Origin: Abelmoschus esculentus
Lineage: Eukaryota > Streptophyta > Magnoliopsida > Malvales > Malvaceae
Direction of reading: 5' to 3'
DNA length: 64,000 nucleotides
Assembly (NCBI GenBank): GCA_035048815.1
Contig: JAUCBN010000043.1
Coordinates: forward strand, 8,559,001 to 8,623,000
Each line of letters starts with the position of its first letter. Within the stretch, counting starts at the first letter, position 1. Below the pieces are notes generated by a model. The model saw nothing but the letters and a program-made list of their open reading frames with translations, did not search any database and was not told where the DNA came from. The position numbers were made by a program, and so were the translations under genes. Of this stretch, positions 33,908 through 46,709 are shown in pieces.

Positions 33908-34811
33908 ATCTTTGTTTGTAGGTTGAGCATTGCTTCAAGGCCAAAGCTTTAAGTCAAAACATGTGGTACCTTGATTGTGGATGTTCAAGGCATATGACCG
34001 GAGACAAAGGAAGATTTAAGGAGTTAGAGCTCAAAAGTAGTGGAGTAGAGTGACCTTCAGTGACAACTCCAAATGCCAAATTGAGGGTATTGACTCTATT
34101 GGTAATCACTCCTCTATTCTTATTGAAAATGTTCTTCTTGTTAATGGTCTTAAACATAATTTGTTGAGCATTAGTCAATTATGTGATAAAGGTTTTTATG
34201 TCTCCTTTGATAAACATGGTTGCAAAATAATAGACATAGAATCCAATAAAATAATACTCATAGGTCATCGCATAGGAAATATATATATGGTGCATCTAGA
34301 TGACATAAATCTATCTCATGCATGCTTGGTAGCTAGTGATAAAAATGATGCATGATTATGGCATAGGAAACTAGGACATGCTAGCATAAATGTTTTAGAG
34401 AAATTAGCTTCCCAAAATCTAGTTAGAGGTTTATCTAAGCTCAATTTCTCTTTAGACAAGTTTTCTGATCCATGTGCTAAAGGTAAACAAAAGAGAGTTT
34501 ATTTTAAGTCCATTAATGATGTTTCAACTAGTAGGGTATTACAATTGATCCATATGGATCTTTTTGGACCTATTAGGACAACTAGCTTGGGTGAAAAATC
34601 ATATGCATTTGTTATTGTAGATGATTACTATATATACACTTGGGTTCTATTTTTGAGTACTAAAGATGAAGCCTTAGAAAAATTCATCACATTTTCAAAT
34701 ATTTCTCAAAATGATCTTGATCAAAGAAATTCTCATATTAGAAGTGATCGTGGAACCGAATTTCAAAATTTAGGTTTTGAGAATTTTTGTAATGAAAATG
34801 AGATTAGCCAT
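33908..34811 (+). pseudogene. Copia protease and integrase, truncated
   Basis: The protease active site, normally D-S-G, reads WYLDCGCSRHMTGDKG (33964-34011), so Ser is replaced by Cys. A frameshift near 34045 precedes VTFSDNSKC. The segment LKHNLLSISQLCDKGFYV leads to the integrase zinc finger (LWHRKLGHASINVLEKL, about 34358), whose first Cys of the C-x2-C pair appears lost. The core has HMDLFGPIRT and RSDRGTEFQ (first two catalytic Asp). The coding sequence stops at EISHC at 34811, before the catalytic Glu, where the Tekay-type LTR begins. RT and RNase H are not in the window. Confidence 0.85.
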
Positions 34812-37800
34812 TGTAACCCCCTTAGCCCGGCTAGACAGAACCGACACTAACGGGTTACACGGGGAATATTGAACCAAACCCGCGAAGGTCCAATTCGATA
34901 AACAACCCTGAAATCGATATATTTTTTTTCTTATCTAGATGCATAATTAATTATGTTCCTGAAAGTCTTGATCTCATGCAAAGCATTAACGGAAACAATC
35001 CGATCACAAACAAGCATTCAATTAAACACTTAAGTAAATTAAGTACTAAAACGTAAAACTTTTACTTTCTAATGACAAACAAGAAATTCTTTCCGTCAAA
35101 GATTAATTAAGCATACAAGTATCCCTCACGGTAAATCTCAAAACAAACGGAGTATTCTAACATCATCAATTGCATGTTTCACTAATCTAGGGACCAAAAT
35201 GTAAATCTTAGAAATTATAAGGACTTCGTCAAAATTAAGTTATCCATCTTGAAATTTAATCAACTTTATGCATCCATGTGAAAATTCAGCTCAAAATAAC
35301 ATCTGTAGATGCCTTAATAGAACAAAGAAGGATATCCGGGACTAAAATGCAATTTTCAGCAACTTCCATTTCCTGGCAGCCAAAGGTTTCGAAACCTTCC
35401 TTAGAGGTTTCGAAACTTTATGTAAGAGGTTTCGAAACTTTATGTAAAAGGTTTCGAAACTTCCCCGAAGGTTTCAAAACTTTTCGCGTCCAGTAAGGGT
35501 CCAAAATCAAAATTTCCCTCAAGGTTTCGAAACTTTCCCTAAGGTTTCGAAATTTTGTGCCTGGAACCTAAAAATCCCGTCACACCAAGTGAATTCAACC
35601 GACTCAGGACATAGCCAATAATCAGCATCAACTATATGCATAATTCCTAAACATAAATAATAATAATAATCACACAATTATCAACATCAAAAACTCCATA
35701 CAATCTATAGGCATGCTTCTTAAAATATGATTAAAAACAAGAACGTTCATGCATGTACATGCTTCAACCAATTCCAAACAATATCAAAATTCATCAAATC
35801 AAAATCAAGACGATATAAGGTCTCATTACAAGTCATTAACCAAAGTAAAACACACTCTCATATGGGTAGGTTTACACATTGCCAAGCCCTTTTTATTTGC
35901 CAAATCATACCAAATATATGTAGACTTTTCCCCTTAGTTCTCTTGCTCCAAATGCATCCCCAAATGTCTCTAATTATCTGCAAATATGAGAAGAGAGCTT
36001 AAGCACAACATGCTTAGTGAGGAAGCTCTAATAAGATCATCTATGCATCATTTTAAAACCATATTAAAAACCATAACTTGTAATGTCTTTCTAAAACCAA
36101 GCATGCTTAACAAATCATGTTCATGTTCATAATACCAAAAACCTTTCCTTGAGTATGCATGGCATTATCAATTCATTTCACAAATGATGCACAATGTTCC
36201 AAATATTTCCATGTTTGTATATTGGCTTTCTAGTGATCACTTAATGTGAACCTTAAGTTCACCGAATACATGGATCCATTGATTAGAGACGTTTAGTCTC
36301 GTCATGACACGAAGTCACCATTGACATGACACGAAGTCACTATTATCAAGCTCTACCACGCACGGTTGGACACATAGTCACCCTTGTTACGTGTAGGCAT
36401 TTTTCCTTTATTTCCATAATGTTTATAGTGCACTCAATCCTAATGACATGTCATTTGTATTCGAATCTAAAAGTAGTGTCACTAAGCCAATATCAAGTTA
36501 AAGTATGCATGCTAATTTTCTGCTCCTAATGCATCCATAATGTGTTCAACAAATGAACCAATAGTCATGCCCAATGGCACCATCATATGTAAGGCAAATA
36601 ACCATATCATATTCCACTTCATTTTTCATGTTTTCATAAACCATGGATGTCTTTATAAACCATGCATTTCCAGCAATCAACACATGCATGCATCATTTCA
36701 AAATCAAATATATGCAATTCCAAAATCATATTAAATCATTGTTCACATATATGCCATTACCGAAAATAATCGAAAATCGAGGTAATGCATCAACATCATT
36801 TAAAACACTTACTCTTGAACTATGGAAAGTTTTCACACTATTCCATAGCCCCCAAAAGAGAACCGAACCAATGCGATTCACTTTAAACCCAAAACCACTC
36901 ACCGACAAGCGAAACAAGCCCTCGCCGATGTTCTGACGGCAACACCAAAGCACCAGCCACTTATGCACCTTCTTGCACTTCCTCTAAAATATTAAAAAAA
37001 GAGCATATTCACATTATAACATGCTCAAAACAGCAGCCACAACCGATCACCACAAAACTACCAAAAACCTAGCCGAAAAGACCGAAACCTAGTCGAAACG
37101 CATCCGAAACATCATCAACCCAAAACCAAATGAATCTAACATATAATCCACCTCAATTATGAACCAAAAACACTTACAAACCATCCTTATACCTCCAGCA
37201 ACATTAGAACACCTAAAACAGCCCCTAAAACAACCGAAAACCACCTTAAAACACTACCGATTACATTATTCCGGGATTAAATTAATGTGTCATCAATTCA
37301 ACACTTAATTAATCATTTAATTGACATAATATCATAATTAAATCAACCTAATTACAACATTAATTGAGATCTAAAAAGATTTCACAAAAACCTCCATAAA
37401 ATCCATAGATCTAGGGTTAAAAACACAAAATTAAGTTTCCATTGTTGATTAGCAAGCCAATACTTGGGAATTTCAATAAAGAACCATAGAAAAAGATTAG
37501 AAATCAGCAAAGTTACCTTAAAGATTTGCTCCACCAAAAGATGAGAAATCCTCCCCTGATTTCTTGAAAATGGATGTTGATTTTGCAAAATTGATGAGTA
37601 GGCTTTGTAGAGAATGAAATGATGAATAAAATGAAGTAAATCTTGTTGAAAAATGATGAAGAAATCAGCAAGAAATTGAATAAATTTGGAGAAGAAGATG
37701 GAGAGAAAATGAGAGAAAATCTTGAGAGAAAAGATTAGAAAATGGGAAGTTACAAAAGAAAATGAAATTATTATTTAGAATAAAACAATTTAAAAACCAT

Positions 37801-38187
37801 TTTGGTGGACAAATCATTAATTAAAAATAAATTGGATTTATGGCCCTCTAAGGATTCTAAGTATGACTTACTTTCCAATTTAGTCACTAAAATCCACATT
37901 TTCGAAAATTACTAATTAAATCCCCAAAACTTTTCCAAAATTACAATTTAGTCACTAGCACAAAATTAAGCCCAATTAAAAATCAAATTAAAGTTCAAAT
38001 AATATTCCTTTAACTTTAAACACCTTTTTAATATTTTTAGAACCATTTCACAAAATTATTACTTATCCGATTAAAATACAATTATTTTAATTTTTTCCGG
38101 AATAACGAACCCTAGGAATCCGATTCGACCCGAATCGAATTTCCCCAACTAACACTCAACTACTAAACCCAAAACCGGGATGTTACA
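34812..38187 (-). repeat. Tekay-type 3' LTR, full length
   Basis: A 3,376-bp LTR, long as in Tekay/Del elements. On the minus strand it starts TGTAACATCCCGG and ends GGGGGTTACA. It shares nearly all its sequence with the LTR of D (50200-52711) but has about 1 kb more in the middle (about 36340-37330). It contains a cluster of GGTTTCGAAAC palindromes (35385-35555) and a repeated ACACGAAGTCAC motif near 36307-36340. ORFs inside it are not genes. Confidence 0.88.
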
Positions 38188-38622
38188 ACTCTCCCCCTCT
38201 TAAGAAAATTTCATCCTCGAAATTCTTACCTCGAAATTCCTCCATACTTTTCCTTGTCTCCCAAGTTGCCTCTTCAACATCTCGGTGTCTCCAAATCACT
38301 TTAACCAAATCTATGGTCTTCCCTCGAAGAACCTTTGTATCCACATCTAAAATCTTCACCGGTTCTTCATCATAACTCATATCCGCTCTTAACTCAATCT
38401 CCTCAACCAGAACAACATGGGAAGGATCCGATCTATACTTGCGAAGCACCGATACATGAAAACATCATACATCCTACTCAACTCCTCTGGCAACCTCAAC
38501 CGATAAGCAACAGGACCAACACGCTCCAACACTTTATATGGACCAATGAAACGAGGACTCAACTTACCCTTACGTCCAAATCTCATCACTTTCTTCCATG
38601 GCGAAACTTTTAGAAACACTTT
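38188..38622 (-). pseudogene. Chromovirus integrase C-terminus with chromodomain
   Basis: Two overlapping frames encode KVMRFGRKGKLSPRFIGPYK, VGPVAYRLRLPEEL, then PVKILDVDTKVLRGKTIDLV and VIWRHRDVEEATWETRKSME. The last is a chromodomain (VKV.W......ATWE), which in chromoviruses steers integration to heterochromatin. One frame change lies between the GPY/F part and the chromodomain near 38450. The rest of pol is absent. Confidence 0.88.
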
Positions 38623-38656
38623 ATATGCACTTGCATGCACTCCTATTGTGAATTAA

Positions 38657-39072
38657 TTTTATTATTTTATTTTATTTTTCTTTCATTTTTAGGATTAGTT
38701 TTAGTTTAAAAGTTTTTTATAATTTTCAAGTTTTAATAGTTTTCCTGCATTTTTATTTCTAATGTTACATTTTTATTATTAAGTTTTAGGACAACAATCA
38801 AGATGCAAAGTGGAAACAATCTGCACTCTACCGCAGTAGAGCACAGTGTTAGGGTCGCAGTAGTCCAACGGGCAGAGATAGCCTAACAGCTAGTCTGCGA
38901 GATACAAGGGCCGCAGCAGTAAATGCCAACGGCTAGAAACTGTTAGCACGCGGCCAAGGCCTATATAAGCACCTTTTCACAATGAACTATTCACTCTTGC
39001 AATATTGATATCTTTGAACTCTCAATTTCTTTTTGCTCTGAACTATTTTCTCTCAATTCCTCACAACTCTCA
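38657..39072 (+). promoter_or_regulatory. Element C spacer with internal ORF3 promoter
   Basis: Contains GGCCTATATAAGC, with TATA at 38961-38969, then TGAACTATTCACTCTTG at about 38982, then the ORF3 ATG at 39073. TATA to ATG is about 110 bases. The upstream part has CGCAGTAG, AACGGGCAGA and GCCGCAGCAGT motifs shared with the G spacer. Confidence 0.6.
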
Positions 39073-39658
39073 ATGGATACCTACAACATATTTGCTCCCT
39101 CATATGTGGCCGAACGTTTCAACCGCTCTTTTGTTGCTCGGCAGTTATGAGAAGAGCAAGGCTTCCAACACTCTGACAAAGAAAACTATGGTATCGAGCA
39201 CTACTTATTCGATAGAATCAAATATCAAGAATGGGAAATTTTTTGCCTGCAACCTACTCAGGCCAATGCATCAATAGTGCAGGAATTCTACGCTCATGGG
39301 CCGAGCAAGGACTCTTTGTATGTCCACTGCCGAGGCAAGCTGGTCAGACTTGATGCCGAGACAATTAACCTATTCTACGACCTAACCCCTGATCGTGATG
39401 ACCATTCCGCATTCATGGAAGATATGAGCAATGAAGATTATGAACTAATCAAGGACAATCTTTGCTATGACAACACTCATTGGGAAACCGGTTCCCACCG
39501 TGGCTCCGTGGCAAGGCAAAACCTCAAACCCGAGGCCAAGTTGTGGAACACATTTGTCAAGCGAAGACTCATCCCCACCTCCCACAACAGCACCGTCGAT
39601 AAGCGGAGGCTGGTTCTTATCCAGTCCATAATCAACAAACACAGCATCAACGTGGGAG
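39073..39658 (+). pseudogene. Element C ORF3, N-terminal part
   Basis: MDTYNIFAPSYVAERFNRSF, then one TGA at 39148-39150 (where the family has Trp), then an open frame through FYAHGPSKDSLYVHCRG, LWNTFVKRRLIPTSHNSTV and LVLIQSIINKHSINVG, where element B interrupts it. Compared with G, about 365 bp of ORF3 are missing between this point and the resumed sequence at 48049. The frame is otherwise well kept. Confidence 0.8.
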
Positions 39659-41014
39659 TGTTGCGTGTCAAAAGTGCGCAAATAGTGCAAGTGTACACGT
39701 CGCAAGTAATAAATTGATAAGTATATCAGATATCGTCTCCACAGGGATTGGTCTACTTAATATGCCTTCTTTTGTCTTCTTGCTCTGAAAAGAAATAAAA
39801 TAAAAAATACAAGATTTGGGGTTGATGAATACTAAATAAAGAAAACTAAAGAAAGAGAAGATAAACAGATTAAAGAAGTGGTCAGGATCCAGTTGTGTTG
39901 TATAGTGGATTCAATTGACTTGCCTTTGTCCAATGCAATCGCAAAACACTGCCTCGACAGTACTGCAGATTATGCCTCGACAGCGATGATGCATGTCCAC
40001 CGCGGCAATCTCTTGCTATTGGGTAGACTTTATCAAAGTTCGGCAAAGTGTCCTTTAATGACTTCGCTTATCTCTAAGTCAAAGTACTATTGATTACCAG
40101 TCCTTGATGATACCTCTCGGCATGAATCAATTGTAATCACCAACCAATCCCACACTTCTCTTAGCCGATGAAACTCTTAACCTATCTCTAGGCCGAGTTA
40201 GTGTTTCCCGATTGAAACACCGTACTTATTCCTTTCGTGAATCTAACTCTCTCGATATTAGATAAATGGATTACTTGCAAACTTCTCTCTCGATTTTGGA
40301 TGCAAGAACAAAGAATGGCGAAGAATAAGCAAACCTTGATATTTTATTGCCTTAAAACAAGAAACAAAAGTCAATCTCTTCTCACTAATACTCTACAACC
40401 TTCACCTATGCCTAAAGAAACTTAGAACATAATAAAAAGAAATCTAAAATCTAAGGTGGAGTCGGCTCTCTCTATGATGCTAAGCTTTGCGCCGAAAAAT
40501 CTCCTCTCTTTTTCATCTTGGACGGCTAGGTATTATATAGGCTTGGTCTAGGGCAAACCTTTCCTAAGTAGGAGTATAACTTGGAGTAGGACACAAGTCA
40601 AGTCCATAAATAAAATATTTCCAAGTTTACTCCAACTAGGATTCTTTTCCGCGTGGCCTTTGACTTGGGCTTTCCATGTGTTACCCAGCTTCGATTCATG
40701 CGCTGCTTGTCCAGAAACGTCCAGCTTATTTTTCTCTTCAAATCGCCTACAATATCGTTACTTGTCCTTCAACTGCTGCCTCGGCATCAGGTTCTGCCTC
40801 GGCCTCAGTCGCTACCGCGGCAAATAGTTTTTCCTGCACAGACACAAAAGTACAGTAAAACTCGCCTTCTCTATAAATATCATCTTTATATGCTTCCAAA
40901 GCAGAATATCTAATTATCTTACATTAAGCACATGCATTGGTCCAAGTGGGTGTAGATTTAGTGATTATTGTCCATGAAAGGTGTAAAAAGTGATAGTGAG
41001 TTGAGCACTTATCA
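39659..41014 (-). repeat. Element B 3' LTR
   Basis: A 1,356-bp LTR with the same termini as the 46710 copy, followed on the plus strand by CACCCCCAAACTT (41015-41027), the reverse of the polypurine tract. The plus-strand ORFs inside it are not genes. Confidence 0.9.
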
Positions 41015-41921
41015 CACCCCCAAACTTGAACTATTGCTTGTCCTCAAACAATTCAAACCATCAATTTGCCAAACCTTACTCTCTCTTGGTCTTATGTTTC
41101 CATCTATTCTCCCCACCATAACTATGCCTATTCTTAAGCCTTAACCTTTCGGCTACCCAAGGGTTTACCTAGAAACAGACTATAAGATTTAGTGAGTGTG
41201 TGCGTTTTTGTGGACAAGTTTTATTAAAGGCATTCTTAGACAAACTCTATGTTCAAGACAAGTAGATTTGGGTTGAGTGTTCTCTTCTTAAAACAACAAT
41301 TTCTTGAGGCAATTTCGGGCACCTCAAGGATTGTGTTTTCTCATCGATACTTCCTTCTATCTTTTGATATTCTTTTTAGCATACTAGAGACAATTTCTGG
41401 CACCTCTAGCATGAAGAAGAGTAACTCCTAGAGCCGGTGATAGGCACCTCTAGTCACTTTCCCAAAAGTCTAAGTCTTTATCACCTAAGTTCATTAAAAG
41501 AATTCCTATAATCCAACAAGTCCCAAAAGTGTTTTTAGGATTAATCTTATAGCAAGATTCTAAGTTTTCTTCCTTAAGTATCCTAAGGTTAATCCTTCTT
41601 AACAGGACCTAACCATGGTAAGGAGAAAGATTTCTATAGTCTTAAACAATAAACTAAGGCAATACTGATGAAAAGCAGTGCAAAAGCATAAACAGAAATT
41701 CAAGTAAGGTGCTGGACATAAATTTTTTGAATAAACAATTAAATACTTCCTTTCATGGCTAGGCCGCGGTAGTAGGTTGCCTCGGCAGTGGATCCACACC
41801 CTCAAACTCGAACCAAGCATTGTCCTCAATGCTTATAAATAGCATACAGCAGGATATATAGAAGAAAACAAGACAAGTAACAAAAATATATATATATTAG
41901 AGCAACATGAATATGTAAAAT
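41015..41921 (-). other. Element B 3' untranslated region with two polypurine tracts and hairpins
   Basis: In element orientation, the first purine tract is at 41810-41797 and the LTR-adjacent one at 41027-41015. The hairpins are at about 41305-41330 (arms CTTGAG/CTCAAG), 41386-41411 (CTAGAG/CTCTAG) and 41429-41455 (CTAGAG/CTCTAG with a GGTGATAGGCACC inner part). No ORF of note. Confidence 0.7.
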
Positions 41922-43453
41922 TTAAAGAGAGTCAGAAGAGCTGCTGGGAAGAATTATTTTTCGTGGCCTCGCCGCTGACTATTTGACTTTGGACGATGGA
42001 GATGGTTGAGTTTTTGCTTGTCTCGTTGGTTAGACTCTTGTTGGTGGTGTCCGTTGCAGTGGAGCATCCACTTATTCTCTTTCTTCCTCGTCGGCGATTT
42101 CCTCGGTGACTATGATGTCTGTCCCGCCTTCATTTGTTGCGTCTGCCCTGGCAAGGTGAATGCTTGGCCCGACAGCAGTTGAACTTTGATGTACATAGGC
42201 ATCTATCTCTGCTGATAGACTGCCCATGATGATGGGGGATCTTGGTGGAGTGCTGAAGATTGCTCTCCTCTTGGATGGTCGTCTGCTGGCAGATGCTGCT
42301 GCGGTAGAGTCTGCTGCCCTAGATGGGCCAGCAGGATAAAATTGTTGCTGTGGGCTAGTGGGGAAAATGGTCGTGGTCCTGGAGCTGGAGTCATCTCGGT
42401 GTAGAGTACAACTGTGACAAACATGTTTGGAGGAAACTTGGGAAACTACACCCCTTGGCCGGTAAAGTTATGGAGCATTATTTGGGCAAGTGTGCTATTA
42501 AAGTCCCTTTGATACTCCATGTATCATTGTTGCCTAAGATCCATAGCTGCCATCCTTTGAAGTATCTCCTAGTATGGGTCTGCTGCGGCAGTGGTTTGGG
42601 CAGTGTCAGGCATGTCTGTCGTGTACTGAACCCCGACAGTTTAGTCAGCAGTGAACTGCTGAGGGGTTGCTTGGACTGGATCTACTTGTATGATCTGCAT
42701 GATTTTGTGGAAAAAGTCTCTAGTCCACCCTCGTCTATGGGCTGTGAATTCATCCATTTCTTCCATCGGTACTCCTGCAGTAGTACAAATACCAGTGATT
42801 AAACAAGGGAAATATAAAGGTCCTTTATCTTTCTTACTGCATTCGTATGTCTCCTTTAAAATTATTTCTCCAACATTGATGCTCTGTTTGTTGATGATTG
42901 ATTGAATGAGCACCAATCTCCTTCGATCCACCGTGCTATTGTGTGAGGTTGGGATGAGGCATCTTTTGACAAAGGTATTCCAAAGCTTAGCCTCGGGCTT
43001 AAGATTTTTCCTTGCTACCGATCCTCTATGGGCACCGGTTTCCCAATGAGTATTCTCATAACAAAGATCATCTTTTATCAACTCATAATCTTCGTTGGTG
43101 ATGTCCTCCATGAATTTAGTATGATCATCACGTTCAGGTGTAAGGCCGTAGAATAGGTTGATTGTCTCGGCATCAAGTTTGATAGGCCTGTCGCGACAAT
43201 GGACATAAATAGAGTCCTTGCTCGGCCCGTGCGCATAAAATTCCCGTACGATGGTGGCATTGGCCTGAGTAGGTTGTAGGCAAAAGATATCCCAATTTTT
43301 ATACTTAATCTTGTCGAACAAATAATGCTCAATGTCGTAATTCTCCTCATCAGAGTGTTGGAACCCTTGTTCTTCCCATAGCTACCGAGCAATAAAAGAT
43401 CTATTGAAACGTTCTTCAACAACGGCAAGGGCGAATCTTTTGTATGTAGCCAT
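41922..43453 (-). pseudogene. Element B ORF3 accessory protein
   Basis: Start MATYKRFALAVVEERFNRSF. A 226-codon open segment (43321-42641) carries IFCLQPTQANATIV, FYAHGPSKDSIYVHCRD, LKPEAKLWNTFVKRCLIPTS and GPLYFPCLITGICTTAGVP. A frame change follows; the C-terminal part (about 42440-41922) has FVTVVLYTEMTPAP and a Ser-rich end SSSSDSL. The length, ~510 codons, equals that of G. Role unknown; see the G copy for the clearest reading. Confidence 0.75.
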
Positions 43454-43933
43454 GTATGAGTATTGGAGAATTTGAGGATCTTGAAGAGTTTCTTGGAGAT
43501 TTTCGAAAATTCTAAGAAGTCTTAGAGATAGATAGTATTGTGAGAAAGAGATTAACAAGTAAATCTAAAAAAAATCAAGAATACAAGAGTGAATAGTTCA
43601 AGAGGAAGGAAGTGCTTATATAAGCCTCGACCTTGTAGCCGTTTGAACCACTAGCCGTTTTGTAGCCGTTAGCCTTTACTGCTGTTTGCTTTTACTGTCG
43701 CGGCAGGAATTTTGGCAGACTAGCCGTTACACTGTTCTGCCCGTTGGGACTGCTGCGGCTTCTGACACTATTTTCTGCCCCGGCAACACTTTTCCTGCTA
43801 TGAACTACTTCTCCTTTATTCTTGCTTATTGACCTAAAAATTAAACATAAACGAAAATAATTAAAGATAAATATAATAAAAATTTAACTCTAACTAAACT
43901 AATCCTAATAATATAAAAATTAGAGAAAGGAGA
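43454..43933 (-). promoter_or_regulatory. Element B spacer with internal ORF3 promoter
   Basis: On the minus strand, GGCTTATATAAGCAC (TATA at 43625-43614) is followed by TTGAACTATTCACTCTTG and, ~165 bases from the TATA, the ORF3 ATG at 43453. Motifs AACGGGCAGA and TGCCGCGAC occur upstream as in A, C and G. Confidence 0.6.
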
Positions 43934-46621
43934 TTATGTCACTGGTGGAGTGCATGCGAGTGCATCTCCTAAGGTGATTATTTCTTGTATGCCAGAATGA
44001 TGTTTCAAATGTTGGCCATTCTCCTTAAACTAATGCCCATCCCTCTTCGATTTGGTCTTTACTGCACCATGTGGTTCTGACCATTTGGACCTGAATATGC
44101 CTGGACAATGTGTTTTCTTACTGGTTTCCTCCATTTCTGGCATAATCTTCTTGCCCAATATTTTGCCGAGCATGCTGCCGAGGCAGTTGCTGCTGAAACA
44201 GGATATCTTGGTGCCTGCATCTGTGGTGTGGAGGACTTTGCATTCTTCTGCATCATCATACCTTTTCAAATTGTGGAAGGCATTGAGTTTGACTTGTTGG
44301 TCATTAACCTTCATTGTCAACTCTCCTTTTTCCACATCTATGAGTGTGCGTCCAGTGGCAAGAAAAGGTCTCCCCAAGATGATCGGTGCATTGTCATCTG
44401 CTTCACAATCAAGGACAAGGAAGTCAGCGGGAAAAATAAATTTATCAACTCTCACCAGTATGTCCTCGATCTTTCCTTCAGGTTGCACATATGATCTATC
44501 CGCAAGTTGGAGCATCACTATTGTGGGTTTTGCTTTTGCTATGCCAAGCTTTTGGAAGACTGATTTGGGCATTAGGTTTATGCTCGCTCCAAGGTCGCAT
44601 AGGGCCTTTCCTTCGTAATGGTTACCTATCGTTCAAGGTATGATAAAGCATTCAAGATCCTTCAATTTGGGTGGCATGCGCTTGAGCAGCATTGCCATGC
44701 ATCCTTCAGTAGCAGCCACTGTTTCAACCTCACCAAGCCTCTTTCTCTTAGACATAATGTCTTTCAAGAATTTAGCATAGTTGGGCATTTGTTCAATTGC
44801 CTCTACAAATGGCAAGTTGATGTTGACTTGCTTTAAAATATCTAAGAATTTTTTGAATTGATGATCCTGTTTTTGCTTTTTCAATCTTTGTGGGAACGGT
44901 GGTGGTGGTCTCATCTCTTCCAGTGTTACATTAGTTTGGAATTTAATACCTGGCACCACTAGGTTTTGATCTGTCTCGGCAGCTGGTCGAGGTATTGCCG
45001 AGTGCTCTGATGGGGCAGTGCTTTCTGCTGTGACATGATTCGTTTGTTCAGCATCCAAGTCCTCTTTCTCTTGTTCTTCTGGTGGGGCTTTGTCTGTTGG
45101 GTTTCCTACTTTTTCCTTCAGTTGTAGACCACTCCTGGTAGTGATTGCTTTGCACTGTTCATGGTCCGTTATTTTAGCAACTCCAGTATTGCTAGGTAAT
45201 CCTCCTTGTGGTCTAGTATTTATGTTCTGGGCAAACTGCCCAACCTGAGTTTCCAGTGCCTTAATTACTGCCTCCTGGTTCTGCAACCTCATCTCAGTTC
45301 TATTTATGAATGCATCTGTTCTTTTGATGAAATTACTATTCTCTGCCATGTATGTTTCAGTTTTCATCATAAAGGCTTTCAGAGAACTTTCCAGTGAATT
45401 TACAGGCTGCTGTTGATGCATCTGCTGCGACAATGGTTGCTGGACCGGCTGCTGCGGCAAATTTTGCATTGGTTGTTGGAAACCTAGAGGTTGAGTAATT
45501 GGATTCAAGGCATTGTTAGGATTACTACATGAAAAGTTTGGATGCCTCTTCCATGAGGGGTTGTAGGTGTTGGACATCATATTGTTTCGGTTATAGTTTC
45601 CAACATACATGCTGGATTCTTGATTCTGCATACATTCAGAAGAATTGTTGTTACCTCCACATAAATTGCAAAAAGAATCAATGGCCTTAACCTCATGGGT
45701 ATTTTGCTGTAGCTGCATGTTTTGCACCATCTTGGTTATAGAGGCCAATTGTGCTGCCATTGAACTTGATGTTTCTAATTCATTCATTGTGGATTGGCGT
45801 CTTACTCCTCCTCGCCTTGATGTAGGGAATTGAAAATCGTTCTTGGCAAGTTTGTTCAAGATTTCAATAGCTTCCTCAGGTGCTTTGTCAAGGAGTGTTC
45901 CATTGGTAGATGCGTCTAACATCATCCTTGTTGGGGCATTGGTTGCATTATAAAATGTGGTTACTTGTGTCCACAAGGGAAATCCATGTAAATGACACTT
46001 GGGCAGTAGCTCCCTATAGCGCTCCCATGCTTCATACATTGGTTCATCATCTGCCTGTCGAAAAGAAGTAATTTCATTACGTATACGATCATATAAATTA
46101 GTAGGATTAAAACGTGTGATGAAATCACGGCAGAGTTCACTCCAAGATCCAATAGATCTTGCTGGAATGCTATTTAACCAGGTCTTTGCCCTATCCCTCA
46201 GTGAATAGGGGAATAATTTCAATCTCAAGACATCTTCCTGGACTCCTTGGATTTTGAAAGAATTGCATATCTCCATGAATGACTTGAGGTGTTGCCTGGC
46301 ATCTTCAGTCATAGACCCACCAAACTGTCCAATAGTGTTGAGCATATTGAACATGACAGGTTTTAACTCAAAGTGGGCTGCTTCGATCTCTAGTGTAACG
46401 ACTCCTAGATTTAACCCATTCAAATCCTACTCCAAGGAGTCTCGAACAGTAAGCTGTCGCGACCCTGGTGGCGGCGGAAGACCTCCATTGCTGGCAGGTA
46501 AGTTTTTTCCTGCTGGATGATCTGCCATAGCTCCTTGAATTTGTCTTCTCAACCTTTGCCATGTACATTCGATCTCGGGTTCTAGTTCGTACAAAGGGTT
46601 GGTTGGGTTGGCCCTGGTCAT
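43934..46621 (-). pseudogene. Element B Gag-protease polyprotein with pol tail, no RT or integrase
   Basis: One frame of 896 codons including the stop, from MTRANPTNPLYELEPEIE to TAA at 43936-43934, broken only by stops at 46429, 44635 and 44032. Gag core: FMEICNSFKI, FPYSLRDRAKTWLNSIPARS. Zinc knuckle: CNLCGGNNNSSEC (the expected His is Asn). Protease: ALCDLGASINLMPKSVFQ, EGKIEDILVRVDKFIFPADF and APIILGRPFLATGRTLIDV. After the protease, CLGSMLGKILGKKI is followed by FRSKWSEP and KSKRDGH, which match the pol C-terminus of A, and then ITLGDALACTPPVT. The ~1,000 codons of RT, RNase H and integrase present in A are absent without a frame change. Confidence 0.9.
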
Positions 46622-46686
46622 ACACCAAAAAAAACAAAGTAAAATAAAAATAAAAAGCAAGAAAATAAAAAAAAATAGTTGTCAAT

Positions 46687-46703
46687 CCCCGGCAATGGCG
46701 CCA
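46687..46703 (-). other. Element B primer-binding site (tRNA-Asp)
   Basis: TGGCGCCATTGCCGGGG on the minus strand, matching the plant tRNA-Asp 3' end at 16 of 17 positions. It lies six bases inside the 5' LTR. Confidence 0.85.
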
Positions 46704-46709
46704 AAAACT

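Larger units (their letters stand above)
34812..38622 (-). mobile_element. Tekay/Del-type chromovirus remnant, 5'-truncated
   Basis: On the minus strand: the end of pol with a chromodomain (38622-38190), polypurine tract AAGAGGGGGAGAGT (38202-38188), then a 3.4-kb 3' LTR (38187-34812). All of gag, protease, RT and most of integrase are missing; the break is at ~38622, where element C begins. It inserted into the copia integrase, since copia coding sequence stops exactly at its LTR terminus. Confidence 0.85.
38623..39658 (+). mobile_element. Athila-like remnant 'C', left part
   Basis: Plus-strand remnant. It begins with the last codons of the family's pol (ALACTPIVN, TAA at 38654-38656). Then comes the spacer with the ORF3 promoter and the first ~195 codons of ORF3. 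It is cut at 39658 by element B and resumes at 48049. Everything upstream of the pol tail is missing, replaced by the chromovirus remnant. Confidence 0.85.

Noticed and set aside
35727..36936. Several ORFs of 60-100 codons inside the Tekay-type LTR, also mirrored at 51502-51777
   Set aside because: They lie in noncoding LTR sequence and recur only because the LTR is duplicated.
39445..39705. Minus-strand ORFs opposite ORF3 in C (and similar ones opposite ORF3 in A, B and G)
   Set aside because: They mirror the conserved plus-strand ORF3 frame and recur wherever ORF3 does.
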